43,503 nt of DNA from a virus: positions 1 through 43,503 of the IMG/VR virus record IMGVR_UViG_3300006339_000004. One strand, written 5' to 3'. The position numbers and the translations under genes are program-made. How positions within the stretch are numbered: position 1 is the stretch's first letter; each line of letters begins with the position of its first letter. The notes under the pieces were generated by a model. That model did not search any database. It was given only the letters and a program-made list of their open reading frames with translations, and was not told the DNA's origin. This document shows positions 7,039 to 15,578 of the stretch, piece after piece.

Positions 7039-7553
7039 TTGACTACTTTAAAAATGATTGGAAACCTAATTGGAGCAAATATTCTTATAGCGGTTGGGAA
7101 CTTCTAAACAAAATATCAAATAATGAAACCATACTTGATATAGGTTGTGGTTATAATCTCTTTAAAGGACGTTATGGTGATAAATTATATGGTATTGATC
7201 CCGCCAATGACAGTGCAGATGAAGTAATATCTATTGAAAAATTCGATGCTGACGGTAAACAATGGGATGTGGTTTTATGTCTCGGTAGTTTAAATTTTGG
7301 ATCTATAGAAGATGTTGAACCACAAGTACAAAAAGCTGTAAAATTAACCAAAGTTGGTGGAAGATTATATTGGAGACAAAATCCAGGACTAAATGATCAT
7401 CGTTGGAAAAATCAAGAAAATATTACATTTTTTCCTTGGACATTTGATCTGAATTATAAATGGGCAAAAAAATATGGATGCACAGTTATGGGAATGTTAT
7501 GGGACGACGCTAGAATTTATTCAGAATGGATTAAGGAGAATGAATGTGTTTAA
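7032..7553 (+). CDS. Class I SAM-dependent methyltransferase-like protein
   Basis: A 173-residue protein with the SAM-binding motif I ILDIGCGYN (34-42) and an acidic residue ending strand 2 (YGIDPAND), followed by WDVVLCLGSLNFG (motif IV region). The C-terminal part is tryptophan-rich and likely forms the substrate side. Small stand-alone methyltransferases of this type modify sugars or small molecules, but no substrate can be assigned. The gene overlaps the SDR by seven bases and its 3' end overlaps convergently by 23 bases with the tctC-like gene on the other strand. There is no room for a separate terminator between them. Confidence 0.78.
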   Translation: MVIDYFKNDWKPNWSKYSYSGWELLNKISNNETILDIGCGYNLFKGRYGDKLYGIDPANDSADEVISIEKFDADGKQWDVVLCLGSLNFGSIEDVEPQVQKAVKLTKVGGRLYWRQNPGLNDHRWKNQENITFFPWTFDLNYKWAKKYGCTVMGMLWDDARIYSEWIKENECV

Positions 7554-8646
7554 CTACTGCTTTATAACCTAATCCTTCATTAACAAATCTTACTGCATTT
7601 TTTAATGTTGATTCATTTACCGCTTCATACATTCTTTTTATAATAAACTCAGAGTCTTGTCCAATAAATACCCCATAATTTCCTAATTTTTTTAATCTTT
7701 CTTTTTGAAATTCCTCATCGAACCACGTTTTTGTTGCAATTGTTACCATATCATGATAATATACACTATCCGTAGTCACAAAAAAACTTTTTTGAATACC
7801 ATCTCTCCACAATCTCAATAAAACATATGCATCATAAACCTCTCCTTTGGGTTTAAATCCATGAGTTTGTTCAAATATATAATCGAAACATAATCCTTTA
7901 AGTTCAGGATTTGGATCATCTACCCATTGACCTGTTTTATAATTCATTTGACAATGATGAAACCATATTTCAAGTTCATTGTTAGATAATGCTTTTTTAT
8001 ATTTTGCATTACCTGTATAATTCTGAAAGGTGTCTCTACTTACATTCAATTCTCCATTTACAAATGCTACAATCCGCGCTCCTCCACTTTTCATACCTTT
8101 AACAATAATTACTCTATCTTTAAAACATTTCATAAATTTATCCATATCATTAGTCTCTGGACACACCATTAGTCCCGCCGCGAAATGATCTGGTTCTGAT
8201 CCACCCCCAGGATTAAGTGCGAATTTTTGTTTATGGAATTTTGGATTATAATCTATCCTTTTGGGAATAAGCATATTGCCAGGATGAATTAATATTGGTT
8301 TATATTTTCTAAAATCATAATTTCCAACATCTTCTAATAATGTTGCCATAGCATTTCCACCATGACTAGTCATCATATAATTACCGTATTTCAATTTACT
8401 TTCAAATTTTCTTAGAGCATTTTTTCCTCTATTTCCTGGGATATATTTAAAATCTATTTGTTCAATATTACCTGATAAATTATTATTCATATGTTTACCC
8501 CAAAGCCATGCCCATCTCGAGGTTCCTCCTGGCTTTGGTGAACTAGGAATAACTGCGTACATTGTATCAGCATTAACCTGGCTGACCATAACCATTGTAC
8601 CAAAAACAAACAACATACATAATACTAATTGAATAAATTTAAACAT
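7531..8646 (-). CDS. tctC: Tripartite tricarboxylate transporter substrate-binding protein (TctC-like)
   Basis: A 371-residue protein with an N-terminal signal peptide (hydrophobic about 5-22, ending near SQVNA). PSSPKPGGTSRWAWLW resembles the ligand-loop region of TctC/Bug binding proteins, where GG-T-D is typical, and the downstream GNYMMTSHGGNAMATLL fits the second loop. It is longer and more divergent than usual TctC (about 320). The main support is its position: its ATG overlaps the stop of the adjacent TctA-like permease by eight bases. It would bind a di- or tricarboxylate in the periplasm and pass it to TctA. No TctB small subunit is visible. The family call is moderately sure; the substrate is unknown. 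Confidence 0.68.
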   Translation of the reverse strand: MFKFIQLVLCMLFVFGTMVMVSQVNADTMYAVIPSSPKPGGTSRWAWLWGKHMNNNLSGNIEQIDFKYIPGNRGKNALRKFESKLKYGNYMMTSHGGNAMATLLEDVGNYDFRKYKPILIHPGNMLIPKRIDYNPKFHKQKFALNPGGGSEPDHFAAGLMVCPETNDMDKFMKCFKDRVIIVKGMKSGGARIVAFVNGELNVSRDTFQNYTGNAKYKKALSNNELEIWFHHCQMNYKTGQWVDDPNPELKGLCFDYIFEQTHGFKPKGEVYDAYVLLRLWRDGIQKSFFVTTDSVYYHDMVTIATKTWFDEEFQKERLKKLGNYGVFIGQDSEFIIKRMYEAVNESTLKNAVRFVNEGLGYKAVVKHIHSP

Positions 8647-10084
8647 AATCCACCTTTACTTTTTTACTAAAAATGACCATCAATATTGATAACAACATTA
8701 TTATAATAACGAATGGTCTTATAATTATTTCTTGAAAACTATACAAATCTATCAATTGATATGAAAATTGTTCTAATCTTTCACTCAAAATAAATCCCAA
8801 CAATACCGCTGGCCTGCTAATTTTAAAATGCTTCAGTATAAACCCACAAAATGAAAACACAATAAAAAATATTGAATCTTCTAAAATAAATTCATAAAAA
8901 TTTGAACTTATTATTGCCCACCATGTAACAAGTGCAACAAATGCTATGAAAAAATATTTATTGATACGAAATATTTTAGATATCGGCCCGGCTAATAATA
9001 ATCCAAAAATTGTAACTGAAATAGTGCCGACTAGATAACCAATTATTATAGAATTTATAAAATTTTTATCCTCTAATATATATAAATCTCCCATAGGAAA
9101 TCCAATATATTCCCATAATCCCATCGCGATCATTGCCCATGTTGCACCAGGAATACCTATGAGAATAGTGGGTATTAATGCTCCTGCCTTGCCGGCATTA
9201 TTAACTCCTTCTGGTGCGACTATACCTTCTGGCGCGCCCTTACCAAATGGAGTTGAAAATACCCTTTTCATTTTTGTCGCTATACTATAAGAAATCCATT
9301 CTGATCCGCCACCACCATATCCCGGCAATAGTCCATAGAAAAACCCAATTAATCCCCCAACAAAACCATGTTTCCATAAACGTATTGCATCAATTATACC
9401 TTTTTTTATTTGTTTAAAGTCACTATTTTCTTTAACAGATTTCATATCAAATTTACACAATGTATATAATTCTGGAATACAAAATAATCCTGATGCCAAT
9501 ACTGCAATACCTATACCGTCATAAAGATAATATTCCATTCCAAATGTAAATCTTGGATTTCCTGTAACATCAGAACCAATTGATCCTAAACCAACACCTA
9601 TAATTACTGCTAAAATACCTTTTAATGGTTTATTACTTGATAATAAACTTACACTCAAAAAACTAAACAATATAATAACCCACATCTCAGGAACTTTCAT
9701 ATATTGTAAAATATATTCATATAATGGAAGAACAATAAGAAATGGAACAAACCAAATAATACCTTGTATACCACTAGTGGTTAATGCTAAACTAATTGCG
9801 TAAGAACTTTGTCCTGCTTTGGTGAGTGGGAATCCATCAACCATTGTCGCCGCAGAAGAATTAGATCCGGGAATTCCAATATAAACTCCTGAAAAACTAT
9901 CTCCTATTGTGCACGCAACAACCGCTGCCATAGAAAATGCGACAAATTCATATGGTATATGTGAAAAATGATTTACAACACTAAACAGCATTATTAATGC
10001 TTTGGTGGGCCCTGAAACGGGAATTATGCCTATAAATAATCCATAAAGTGAACCCAATATAGTCCACATCAACAATTCAAACAT
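8639..10084 (-). CDS. tctA: Tripartite tricarboxylate transporter permease (TctA-like)
   Basis: A 481-residue integral membrane protein with about ten to twelve hydrophobic spans, close to the usual TctA length of 500. Hallmark family motifs are present: the loop IGIPGSNSSAATMVDGFPLT (about 69-88), GLLPGYGGGGSEWISYSIA, GIVAPEGVNNAGKAGALIPT and LIGIPGATWAMIAMGLW. TctA is the sodium- or proton-coupled large subunit of a citrate-type carboxylate transporter of the inner membrane. The expected four-helix TctB is missing, and the final 150 residues do not look like an obvious TctB fusion. Such a transporter in a phage would boost host carbon uptake during infection, which is inference. It follows a small unknown gene after 15 bases. 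Confidence 0.9.
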   Translation of the reverse strand: MFELLMWTILGSLYGLFIGIIPVSGPTKALIMLFSVVNHFSHIPYEFVAFSMAAVVACTIGDSFSGVYIGIPGSNSSAATMVDGFPLTKAGQSSYAISLALTTSGIQGIIWFVPFLIVLPLYEYILQYMKVPEMWVIILFSFLSVSLLSSNKPLKGILAVIIGVGLGSIGSDVTGNPRFTFGMEYYLYDGIGIAVLASGLFCIPELYTLCKFDMKSVKENSDFKQIKKGIIDAIRLWKHGFVGGLIGFFYGLLPGYGGGGSEWISYSIATKMKRVFSTPFGKGAPEGIVAPEGVNNAGKAGALIPTILIGIPGATWAMIAMGLWEYIGFPMGDLYILEDKNFINSIIIGYLVGTISVTIFGLLLAGPISKIFRINKYFFIAFVALVTWWAIISSNFYEFILEDSIFFIVFSFCGFILKHFKISRPAVLLGFILSERLEQFSYQLIDLYSFQEIIIRPFVIIIMLLSILMVIFSKKVKVDYV

Positions 10085-10099
10085 AATTTTTATAATTCT

Positions 10100-10534
10100 T
10101 TATACGGGAAATACTTCTTTAGCTTCATTATTAAATATAATTTGACAATTATCACATACTCTCTTTGCATAGTCATTTGCATCAGGAATACCTGTCTCAC
10201 TTATAATATAATGTGCTTTCTCTACTGTTCTAGTCCACCCAATTCCCGCAGGCAATGTATCAAGAGGTTCATCTTTTATTTGGTCCCATCTTTTGTCAGA
10301 AAATATAAATGTTTTTTGAAATCCATTTCCATTTTGCGTAAGCTCGTCAGTTACTACTAAATCACCATTTTCTAGATCATCATTTATATCATTGTCAGAT
10401 GCCAGTAGATACTGTCCTTTGGCGGCTTCGATGTCATCACTGAACATTGCTAAAGCCTCAGATAAAGTTTCAAATGATGAAAAATCTAATTTTGAAAAAG
10501 ATTTTTGAAAAGTTATAATAAGTCTTGCAGACAT
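10100..10534 (-). CDS. Small hypothetical protein, paralogue of the next upstream gene
   Basis: A 144-residue, acidic, soluble protein (MSARLIITFQKSFSKLDFSS) without membrane helices. Its C-terminal half contains FQKTFIFSDKRWDQIKDEP and IGWTR, which match FKITRTWTDERWAIVQ and NGWNR in the gene at 10582-10974, so the two are related copies. The final part, ANDYAKRVCDNCQIIF, includes a CxxC that its relative lacks. A TATAAATA late-promoter box lies 33 bases before the ATG, which suggests it is transcribed as a late gene independently of the upstream run. No function recognised. Confidence 0.6.
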   Translation of the reverse strand: MSARLIITFQKSFSKLDFSSFETLSEALAMFSDDIEAAKGQYLLASDNDINDDLENGDLVVTDELTQNGNGFQKTFIFSDKRWDQIKDEPLDTLPAGIGWTRTVEKAHYIISETGIPDANDYAKRVCDNCQIIFNNEAKEVFPV

Positions 10535-10567
10535 TTTAAATTCCTTTTATTTATATGGTTACATTTA

Positions 10568-10575
10568 TATTTATA
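10568..10575 (-). promoter_or_regulatory. Candidate T4-type late promoter (TATAAATA)
   Basis: The minus strand reads TATAAATA, an exact T4 late-promoter box, 33 bases before the ATG of the gene at 10100-10534. A second exact TATAAATA at 10548-10555 is probably too close to the ribosome site to be used. Downstream genes served would include tctA and tctC. Confidence 0.6.
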
Positions 10576-10581
10576 TAAAGT

Positions 10582-10974
10582 TTAAATTTCTATTCGATTC
10601 CATCCGTTTCCTACTACAGGAACTGGAATTGATTGAACAATTGCCCATCGTTCATCAGTCCATGTTCTAGTAATTTTAAAACCAGTTTTGTCGACTGTCA
10701 ATTCTTGTATGTGTTTTTCATACAGATAAGAATTCCAGGAATCATCTATCTCGTCGCCCCCTTTCGCTATCGTCCTAATTTCTTTTACTCCAGCGCCTTC
10801 TATTACTTTTTTAAATTTCGTATTAATTCCTAAAGTCTTAGATTGGGAGAGCTCCGCATCGAATGTATTAACTATATGAGGATTCGCCTTCTCAAATGCC
10901 ATCTTTGCTTCCACGACAGTTGAATAAGTAGTTCCTGTAATATTTGTGAATATGACTATGGTTGTTACTGACAT
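10582..10974 (-). CDS. Small hypothetical protein, paralogue of the next downstream gene
   Basis: A 130-residue soluble protein beginning MSVTTIVIFTNITGTTYSTV. The segment FKITRTWTDERWAIVQSIP followed by GNGWNRIEI aligns with the corresponding region of the 144-residue protein encoded just downstream. No signal peptide, transmembrane region, cysteine motif or catalytic pattern is seen. The repeated aromatic positions (W in ERW and in GW) suggest a small beta-rich domain shared by both. It starts two bases before the oxygenase-like gene that precedes it in transcription order ends, and so belongs to that run. Function unknown. Confidence 0.55.
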   Translation of the reverse strand: MSVTTIVIFTNITGTTYSTVVEAKMAFEKANPHIVNTFDAELSQSKTLGINTKFKKVIEGAGVKEIRTIAKGGDEIDDSWNSYLYEKHIQELTVDKTGFKITRTWTDERWAIVQSIPVPVVGNGWNRIEI

Positions 10975-10976
10975 TT

Positions 10977-11585
10977 CTATTCTTCTTCGTATATAATGTA
11001 GTCCTTATATTTGTTGATACTTCTTTTTAAAATTTCATAGTGTTTTTGTTTATTAACCCAAAAATGAGTAAAAAGTATAAATCTATCAGGATCATAATTA
11101 CCACCATGAGTTGTATCTGTACTTCGTATAACACACCAATCAGTATCTATTGGCATTTTAGCTAAAACTGTTTCTCCATTATTTTTTTGAATATAAGGAT
11201 TTTTAATATTGTTATCATATTGTATTGTCATTCGATAGCCACATGGTTGTAAACTTTTTTCATGTTTCCATAAATCTGCGTTTTTATCTGGTGTTAAAAA
11301 ATCAATATGCATTTCAGTAGCTTTTAAATAATTATTAATTCTAACATTAACTAAATGATCAATTGGTAAATTTTTATCAATATATTTTGTTAGAGAAGAT
11401 TCTTCAATCCACGATGATTTACTATAATTTTTATTTGTTGTAGTAAATTTTTGATATTGAAATGCTTGAGCACCTGTTCCATCATCCGGCGGTGAGTCAC
11501 CAACAAAATTATCTATAAGATCTTTTTTATATTGATATTTTGGAATGTCGACTGGCATCCATAAAATATTATCAAAATTATTCAT
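10977..11585 (-). CDS. 2-oxoglutarate/Fe(II) oxygenase-like (AspH-type double-stranded beta-helix) protein
   Basis: A 202-residue protein with a plausible facial-triad pattern: H93-x-D95 in ATEMHIDFLTPD, a distal histidine H160 in DTTHGG, and R168 in PDRFILFTHFWV, with CGYRMTIQY as an intervening strand. These spacings fit the jelly-roll hydroxylases related to aspartyl/asparaginyl beta-hydroxylase, which use 2-oxoglutarate and oxygen to hydroxylate proteins or small molecules. The similarity is at the motif level only, so a related non-catalytic cupin is possible. It is the last enzyme of the radical-SAM run in transcription order. Confidence 0.55.
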   Translation of the reverse strand: MNNFDNILWMPVDIPKYQYKKDLIDNFVGDSPPDDGTGAQAFQYQKFTTTNKNYSKSSWIEESSLTKYIDKNLPIDHLVNVRINNYLKATEMHIDFLTPDKNADLWKHEKSLQPCGYRMTIQYDNNIKNPYIQKNNGETVLAKMPIDTDWCVIRSTDTTHGGNYDPDRFILFTHFWVNKQKHYEILKRSINKYKDYIIYEEE

Positions 11586-11594
11586 ATTTCTTTC

Positions 11595-12176
11595 TTAACG
11601 TTTTTTAAATACAGTCATAAAATGTCTTTGTTGTCCTTCATCTTCAGTAAGTATAGAATCAACTTTTTCCGAAGAAATAATATCCAAATATTCTTGATCT
11701 CTCCATCCAAATGCTGTAAGAGGATCATCATTTCCATGAGCTGATACTGATGCTACCATCATTCCATTTTTTTCTAAAGAATCTGAAAAGAATTTTGCTG
11801 TATCTGATTGAAGATGTGATTTGTTAAATCCTCCAATAATTGTTATACATTTATATTTTCTTGGTAATGGAAATTCTTTCATATCATGCAAAATTATGTC
11901 ACGATAATTAGTCGCCTCAAATGTATCAATCATTTTTTGATTAACATCATATCCATCTATAATATAATCATTATTATTAAAACCAATACCAATCTGACCA
12001 TTACCACATGCAACATCTGCTATTTCAGTACCTAATTCAAAATTCCTTTTTACCCAATCACATGCATAACGTATAGGACCTTCCATCCAACCGACCTTCA
12101 TTGTCCAAGCGTGATAATCCCAATCCTTATATAATTCTTCAACACTTTTACTATAAACTTCATCAAGCCAAGTCAT
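11595..12176 (-). CDS. Class I SAM-dependent methyltransferase
   Basis: A 193-residue protein. Motif I is IADVACGNGQIG (52-63), which binds the SAM methionine and ribose, motif II ends in YDVNQKMIDTF, and motif III/IV includes LHDMKEFPLPRKYKCITIIGG. The first 50 residues (MTWLDEVYSKSVEELY) form a helical cap commonly seen on small-molecule methyltransferases. It lies between an oxygenase-like gene and a TauD-like dioxygenase, so it probably methylates the island's product or an intermediate; this is context only. Confidence 0.82.
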   Translation of the reverse strand: MTWLDEVYSKSVEELYKDWDYHAWTMKVGWMEGPIRYACDWVKRNFELGTEIADVACGNGQIGIGFNNNDYIIDGYDVNQKMIDTFEATNYRDIILHDMKEFPLPRKYKCITIIGGFNKSHLQSDTAKFFSDSLEKNGMMVASVSAHGNDDPLTAFGWRDQEYLDIISSEKVDSILTEDEGQQRHFMTVFKKR

Positions 12177-12179
12177 ATT

Positions 12180-13061
12180 TTATTCCTTTATAATAGTTGT
12201 GTAATCAAATGCGACTCTCCATAATTCTCTAGACTTATTCACAACATGTGAACGTCTATGTATAGTATACAATTGATCCATAATTAATAAATCTCCCTTT
12301 TTAAATACAAAATGTTTTTGATATATTGACCTATCTAATATTTTTTTAAGTTTATCTTTTATAATATTTACATCTATCAACTTTCCATTTTTCCATGCCT
12401 TTTCTGTTAAAGATGGTTGCCAATATAAAAATTCTTCTCCACCAATTGGATGAACATTCACAATTGACATGCGTTCATCTCCCTTATGATGTGCCGGAAT
12501 AGTATAATCTTTCACAACAGCAATCTCATTATCCTTGCCGGCCATTGTGTATTTCACTTCATGCGCCATCATGTTCCCAATTGCTTCCCGGTCAGCCCGA
12601 TCCTTTTGTGCGTCATCTATAGATCCGAATACGCCATAATTAAAATTATTTAATTGTATTTCAACAGTACGCCAGTAATCTTTTTCATTATTAGGTAAAT
12701 CTAAAAAAGATCTTCTTTGATCTAATAAACTAAAAACAGTATCACGACATTCTTCCACACAATACAAAGCAGTTAATATTTCTTTAAAATCTCCTATATG
12801 TATCATAGTACCATCCCCATGCCACTCTAAATCTGCCATACCAAACAAACCTTTATACATTACTCTCGATATATCTGGATTATCTTTTGGATTAAAAGGC
12901 ATGTAACCCAACACATCATCGTCTGTATTTCCTATACGCCTACAATAATTAACTAATTGAGATTGAGTTAAATTCTGTTCGTGATAAAAAGTATAGCCAT
13001 GTTTTAATACTTTCTGTATTTCTGATTTTAATTCTAAATCTGTAAATTCTAATACTTGCAT
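12180..13061 (-). CDS. TauD/TfdA-family 2-oxoglutarate dioxygenase
   Basis: A 293-residue enzyme, the expected size of TauD relatives. Iron ligands are visible: H81-x-D83 in LEWHGDGTMIHIG, distal H268 in YTIHRRSHVV, and R278/R282 in RELWRVAFDYT for binding 2-oxoglutarate. The family hydroxylates small molecules such as taurine, gamma-butyrobetaine or carrier-bound amino acids in natural-product pathways. The start is MQVLEF at 13061, and the gene is one base from the preceding adenylating enzyme, a pairing seen in biosynthetic clusters where an activated acyl or amino-acyl group is hydroxylated. The substrate is unknown. Confidence 0.85.
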   Translation of the reverse strand: MQVLEFTDLELKSEIQKVLKHGYTFYHEQNLTQSQLVNYCRRIGNTDDDVLGYMPFNPKDNPDISRVMYKGLFGMADLEWHGDGTMIHIGDFKEILTALYCVEECRDTVFSLLDQRRSFLDLPNNEKDYWRTVEIQLNNFNYGVFGSIDDAQKDRADREAIGNMMAHEVKYTMAGKDNEIAVVKDYTIPAHHKGDERMSIVNVHPIGGEEFLYWQPSLTEKAWKNGKLIDVNIIKDKLKKILDRSIYQKHFVFKKGDLLIMDQLYTIHRRSHVVNKSRELWRVAFDYTTIIKE

Positions 13062-14486
13062 TTATATTTCACTATGTGGTTTAATACTCAATGTTGATAT
13101 TATTTCATTAGGAAAATCATCTAACAAACTTACTAATTTTGATTTTTGATGTTTCGTTTTTCCACCATAATACAATTTTTCAGTAACATGATATATATTA
13201 TGCGGACGTTTATATTTTTGAAGTTCTTCAAACCGTTTAGCAAGATTATTAATATCAGCCGATCCTGTATAAATTACATAATGTATTTCATCACGAGAAC
13301 AACTTGATACCTCATTAACTCCTGGTTCTAGTAATGCTTGAGCCTCTACTAATCCTGTGTAAACTTTTACGCCATCTTTCATAAAAATTACATCATCAAA
13401 AACTCTACCATCATAATACCATTTTCCGTTCGCAATTTTCATTTTATCACCATCAGTCATCCAATCATTAAGTCCATACTTGTACCACAATACGCCCCCA
13501 TCATCTACTTTTAATTCTCCCCAATAATAAGTTTTATAAAAACCATAAAAATTATCTAATGAATCTCCTGGCCTATATTCAGATCTTGTATGACAATCCG
13601 CTTCAGTGCTCGCCATTACATTATAAATTACTTTCCATTTAAACTTTTTCTCAATATCTCTAATAATATTTTCTCCCGTATGCCCTCCAGCAAATTCCCA
13701 ATAATCTACCTCAAAATCAAAATCATCAGGACATGCATCAAGTAATCTTTTTACAGCATTAGGATAAGACGCCACAAGATTTGGTTTCACTTTTTGAAAT
13801 TGTTCTGGAATATTATCCACTGTTTCATTTATAAAATGAATTGTTCCGCCTGTATAATAAGCTCTAGCTAAATTCCAAACAAGATAGGTTGATTCAAATC
13901 CTCCATTTTGTAACATTATGGGTCTTTTATTATTAAAAAGTTCAGGGGATACTTCTTTCAAATGTCCGGTCATAGAACCCATTGTACAACCCCTCAATGT
14001 TTCCCCATTAACATTAGCTTGAGCATGATCCTCATAATCCCAAAAAAATGGCCATAATTCAAATATAGGTTTTACTGTAGTACCACTAGTCATTCCTCTA
14101 TACATCTCATTGGGGTGTAATAATGTGGAAGGAATTTTGCCCTCACTATCTGGTTCATGTAACATTTTAATTTTATTTGAACGTATAACACAACTGGCAT
14201 TACTGTCACCAATTAAAGAATCTAATTCTATATTTGATTGATCTGCTGAAGCTTGACTAGCTGATCCACCATTTTTTATACTAGCAAGAATCCATAACAT
14301 ATCATCCAGAGTTTTAACTTCTTCAGCTACTACAAAAACAACATGAGGTCCCAATCCGTGTTTTTTTAAAATTTCAATTTTTTCATCTAACATGTTATGT
14401 AAATTTTTCCATGTAACATGTTCTGTTGATAAACTTATGAATACATCATCTTCATTAAGCGGTGCTTGATATTGTTTTAGTGTCAT
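13062..14486 (-). CDS. Adenylate-forming (ANL superfamily) enzyme, acyl/aminoacyl-activating type
   Basis: A 474-residue enzyme with ANL core motifs in order: phosphate loop MTSGTTVKP (132-140), the A5 motif YNVMASTE, the A7-like TDGDKMK, the A8 hinge YYDGRVFDDVIFMKDGVKVYT and a C-terminal GGKTKHQKSK that could supply the catalytic A10 lysine. It activates a carboxylate as an acyl-adenylate, then transfers it to CoA, a carrier protein or another acceptor. It is slightly shorter than typical acyl-CoA ligases, and the A3 loop ends in V-K-P rather than G-x-P-K. Located between the TauD-like dioxygenase and a small cupin-like protein. No carrier-protein gene was seen nearby. Confidence 0.83.
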   Translation of the reverse strand: MTLKQYQAPLNEDDVFISLSTEHVTWKNLHNMLDEKIEILKKHGLGPHVVFVVAEEVKTLDDMLWILASIKNGGSASQASADQSNIELDSLIGDSNASCVIRSNKIKMLHEPDSEGKIPSTLLHPNEMYRGMTSGTTVKPIFELWPFFWDYEDHAQANVNGETLRGCTMGSMTGHLKEVSPELFNNKRPIMLQNGGFESTYLVWNLARAYYTGGTIHFINETVDNIPEQFQKVKPNLVASYPNAVKRLLDACPDDFDFEVDYWEFAGGHTGENIIRDIEKKFKWKVIYNVMASTEADCHTRSEYRPGDSLDNFYGFYKTYYWGELKVDDGGVLWYKYGLNDWMTDGDKMKIANGKWYYDGRVFDDVIFMKDGVKVYTGLVEAQALLEPGVNEVSSCSRDEIHYVIYTGSADINNLAKRFEELQKYKRPHNIYHVTEKLYYGGKTKHQKSKLVSLLDDFPNEIISTLSIKPHSEI

Positions 14487-14932
14487 ATTTTCTCTTCAGG
14501 ATAATACCACCATCCAGCATCTGGTTCATATTTAAATATCGATATTCCCACTCTTTCAGTTTCAATATTTTCTATTGAATGTTCTATACCAGCATTAAAC
14601 TTGTGCCATTTTTTTTCTGGTATACATGTTCTATAAAGTTCTTTACCTTTGTCCCACCACACAGTTTCTACATTGCTGCCACCTGCTTGTAAAATATAAT
14701 TATAATTTGTAGTCCTATCAACATCAATATGTTTGGGTATACCATTTCTTAAAATTTGATACTTGAAATTATCACATTCAGGAAATAAATGTTTTAGAAA
14801 ATTTGTTAACTCATCTTCACAATAATAAATTCCGTATATTTCTTTATTTCCTGGCCAAATATTTTCTTTTAATTTTATTGATTCAGTATCTAAAAAACAA
14901 GGTGGGCCTGGTAAATCTAAAAATTCAATCAT
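14483..14932 (-). CDS. Small 2-oxoglutarate/Fe(II) oxygenase-like or cupin protein
   Basis: A 149-residue protein with H68-x-D70 in GIPKHIDVDR, a distal H118 in AGIEHSIEN and R127 in ERVGISIF, in the order and spacing of a double-stranded beta-helix with an iron site. YNYILQAGG and TVWWDKGKELY would form connecting strands. It is much shorter than standard hydroxylases (about 200), so it may be a minimal domain or a cupin with another role. It overlaps the adenylating enzyme by four bases (ATGA), supporting joint translation with it. Confidence 0.5.
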   Translation of the reverse strand: MIEFLDLPGPPCFLDTESIKLKENIWPGNKEIYGIYYCEDELTNFLKHLFPECDNFKYQILRNGIPKHIDVDRTTNYNYILQAGGSNVETVWWDKGKELYRTCIPEKKWHKFNAGIEHSIENIETERVGISIFKYEPDAGWWYYPEEKI

Positions 14933-15578
14933 TTTTTCTTATCTCTATCAAATTTTTAAGAGTTTCATATACATACATTTTATATTCTTCATCTGTACCC
15001 TCAAATAAATCACGCATAACTGCATCTTTATTTTCTTCTAATCTTTTTGCATGAGATGTGAGATAATTTGGTCTAAAATCTGACAAGTTTAAATAAGCTG
15101 GAAAGTTTGCAGTAGTTTTTAAATAATGCTCAACAACAACATTTATATCATTTGGTATTATTTCTTCTATCCTAGCATTAGGAAACGTTGCTTTTATTTT
15201 TGACTTTGTTACATGCACAGGATACATTATATATTTTCCACTTTCCATTATTTCTAAACCACCTCGTGCCTCAAACAGTTTTTCAAATAATGGATAATAT
15301 TCATCAATATCATTATAGTAAGGTTCAATTACATTAAATAATGGGGGTAACATTTTGCCGTCTATCATTCTATCAAAATGATTTGGAGCAACTAATCTGC
15401 GTGATATTGAATATTCATTGATTGATGTATCAAGTGGAACTATACCATTTTCTTTACAAGAATACCAATATACGTCATCATTATCATTAGCAAGGTTTCT
15501 GCCTAATCTATGTCCACCCGCACCTTGTTCAAATGCAATGAATAAAAATTTATCATGTTCAAATAAGTCTACCATCAT
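14925..15578 (-). CDS. Unknown soluble protein with a glycine-rich N-terminal loop
   Basis: A 217-residue protein. I chose the tandem ATG at 15573-15578 (MMVDLFEHDKFLFIAFEQ) over an upstream TTG because the hydrophobic strand FLFIAFEQGAGGHRLGRNLA then starts naturally near the N-terminus. That strand followed by a GAGGHRLGR loop is reminiscent of a phosphate- or nucleotide-binding loop and of sulfotransferase-type P-loops, but the match is too weak to assign. The rest has YIMYPVHVTKSKIKATFP and a helical C-terminus. It overlaps the end of the small adenylation gene by 20 bases. Function unknown. Confidence 0.5.
   Translation of the reverse strand: MMVDLFEHDKFLFIAFEQGAGGHRLGRNLANDNDDVYWYSCKENGIVPLDTSINEYSISRRLVAPNHFDRMIDGKMLPPLFNVIEPYYNDIDEYYPLFEKLFEARGGLEIMESGKYIMYPVHVTKSKIKATFPNARIEEIIPNDINVVVEHYLKTTANFPAYLNLSDFRPNYLTSHAKRLEENKDAVMRDLFEGTDEEYKMYVYETLKNLIEIRKND

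Noticed and set aside
10568-10575. Second exact TATAAATA at 10548-10555 as the active promoter
   Set aside because: It would place the transcript start within or beyond the ribosome site; the box at 10568-10575 has the spacing shared with the other candidates.
14803-15054. Small plus-strand open frame near 14.9 kb
   Set aside because: Overlaps two minus-strand genes joined by a tight overlap; no supporting site.
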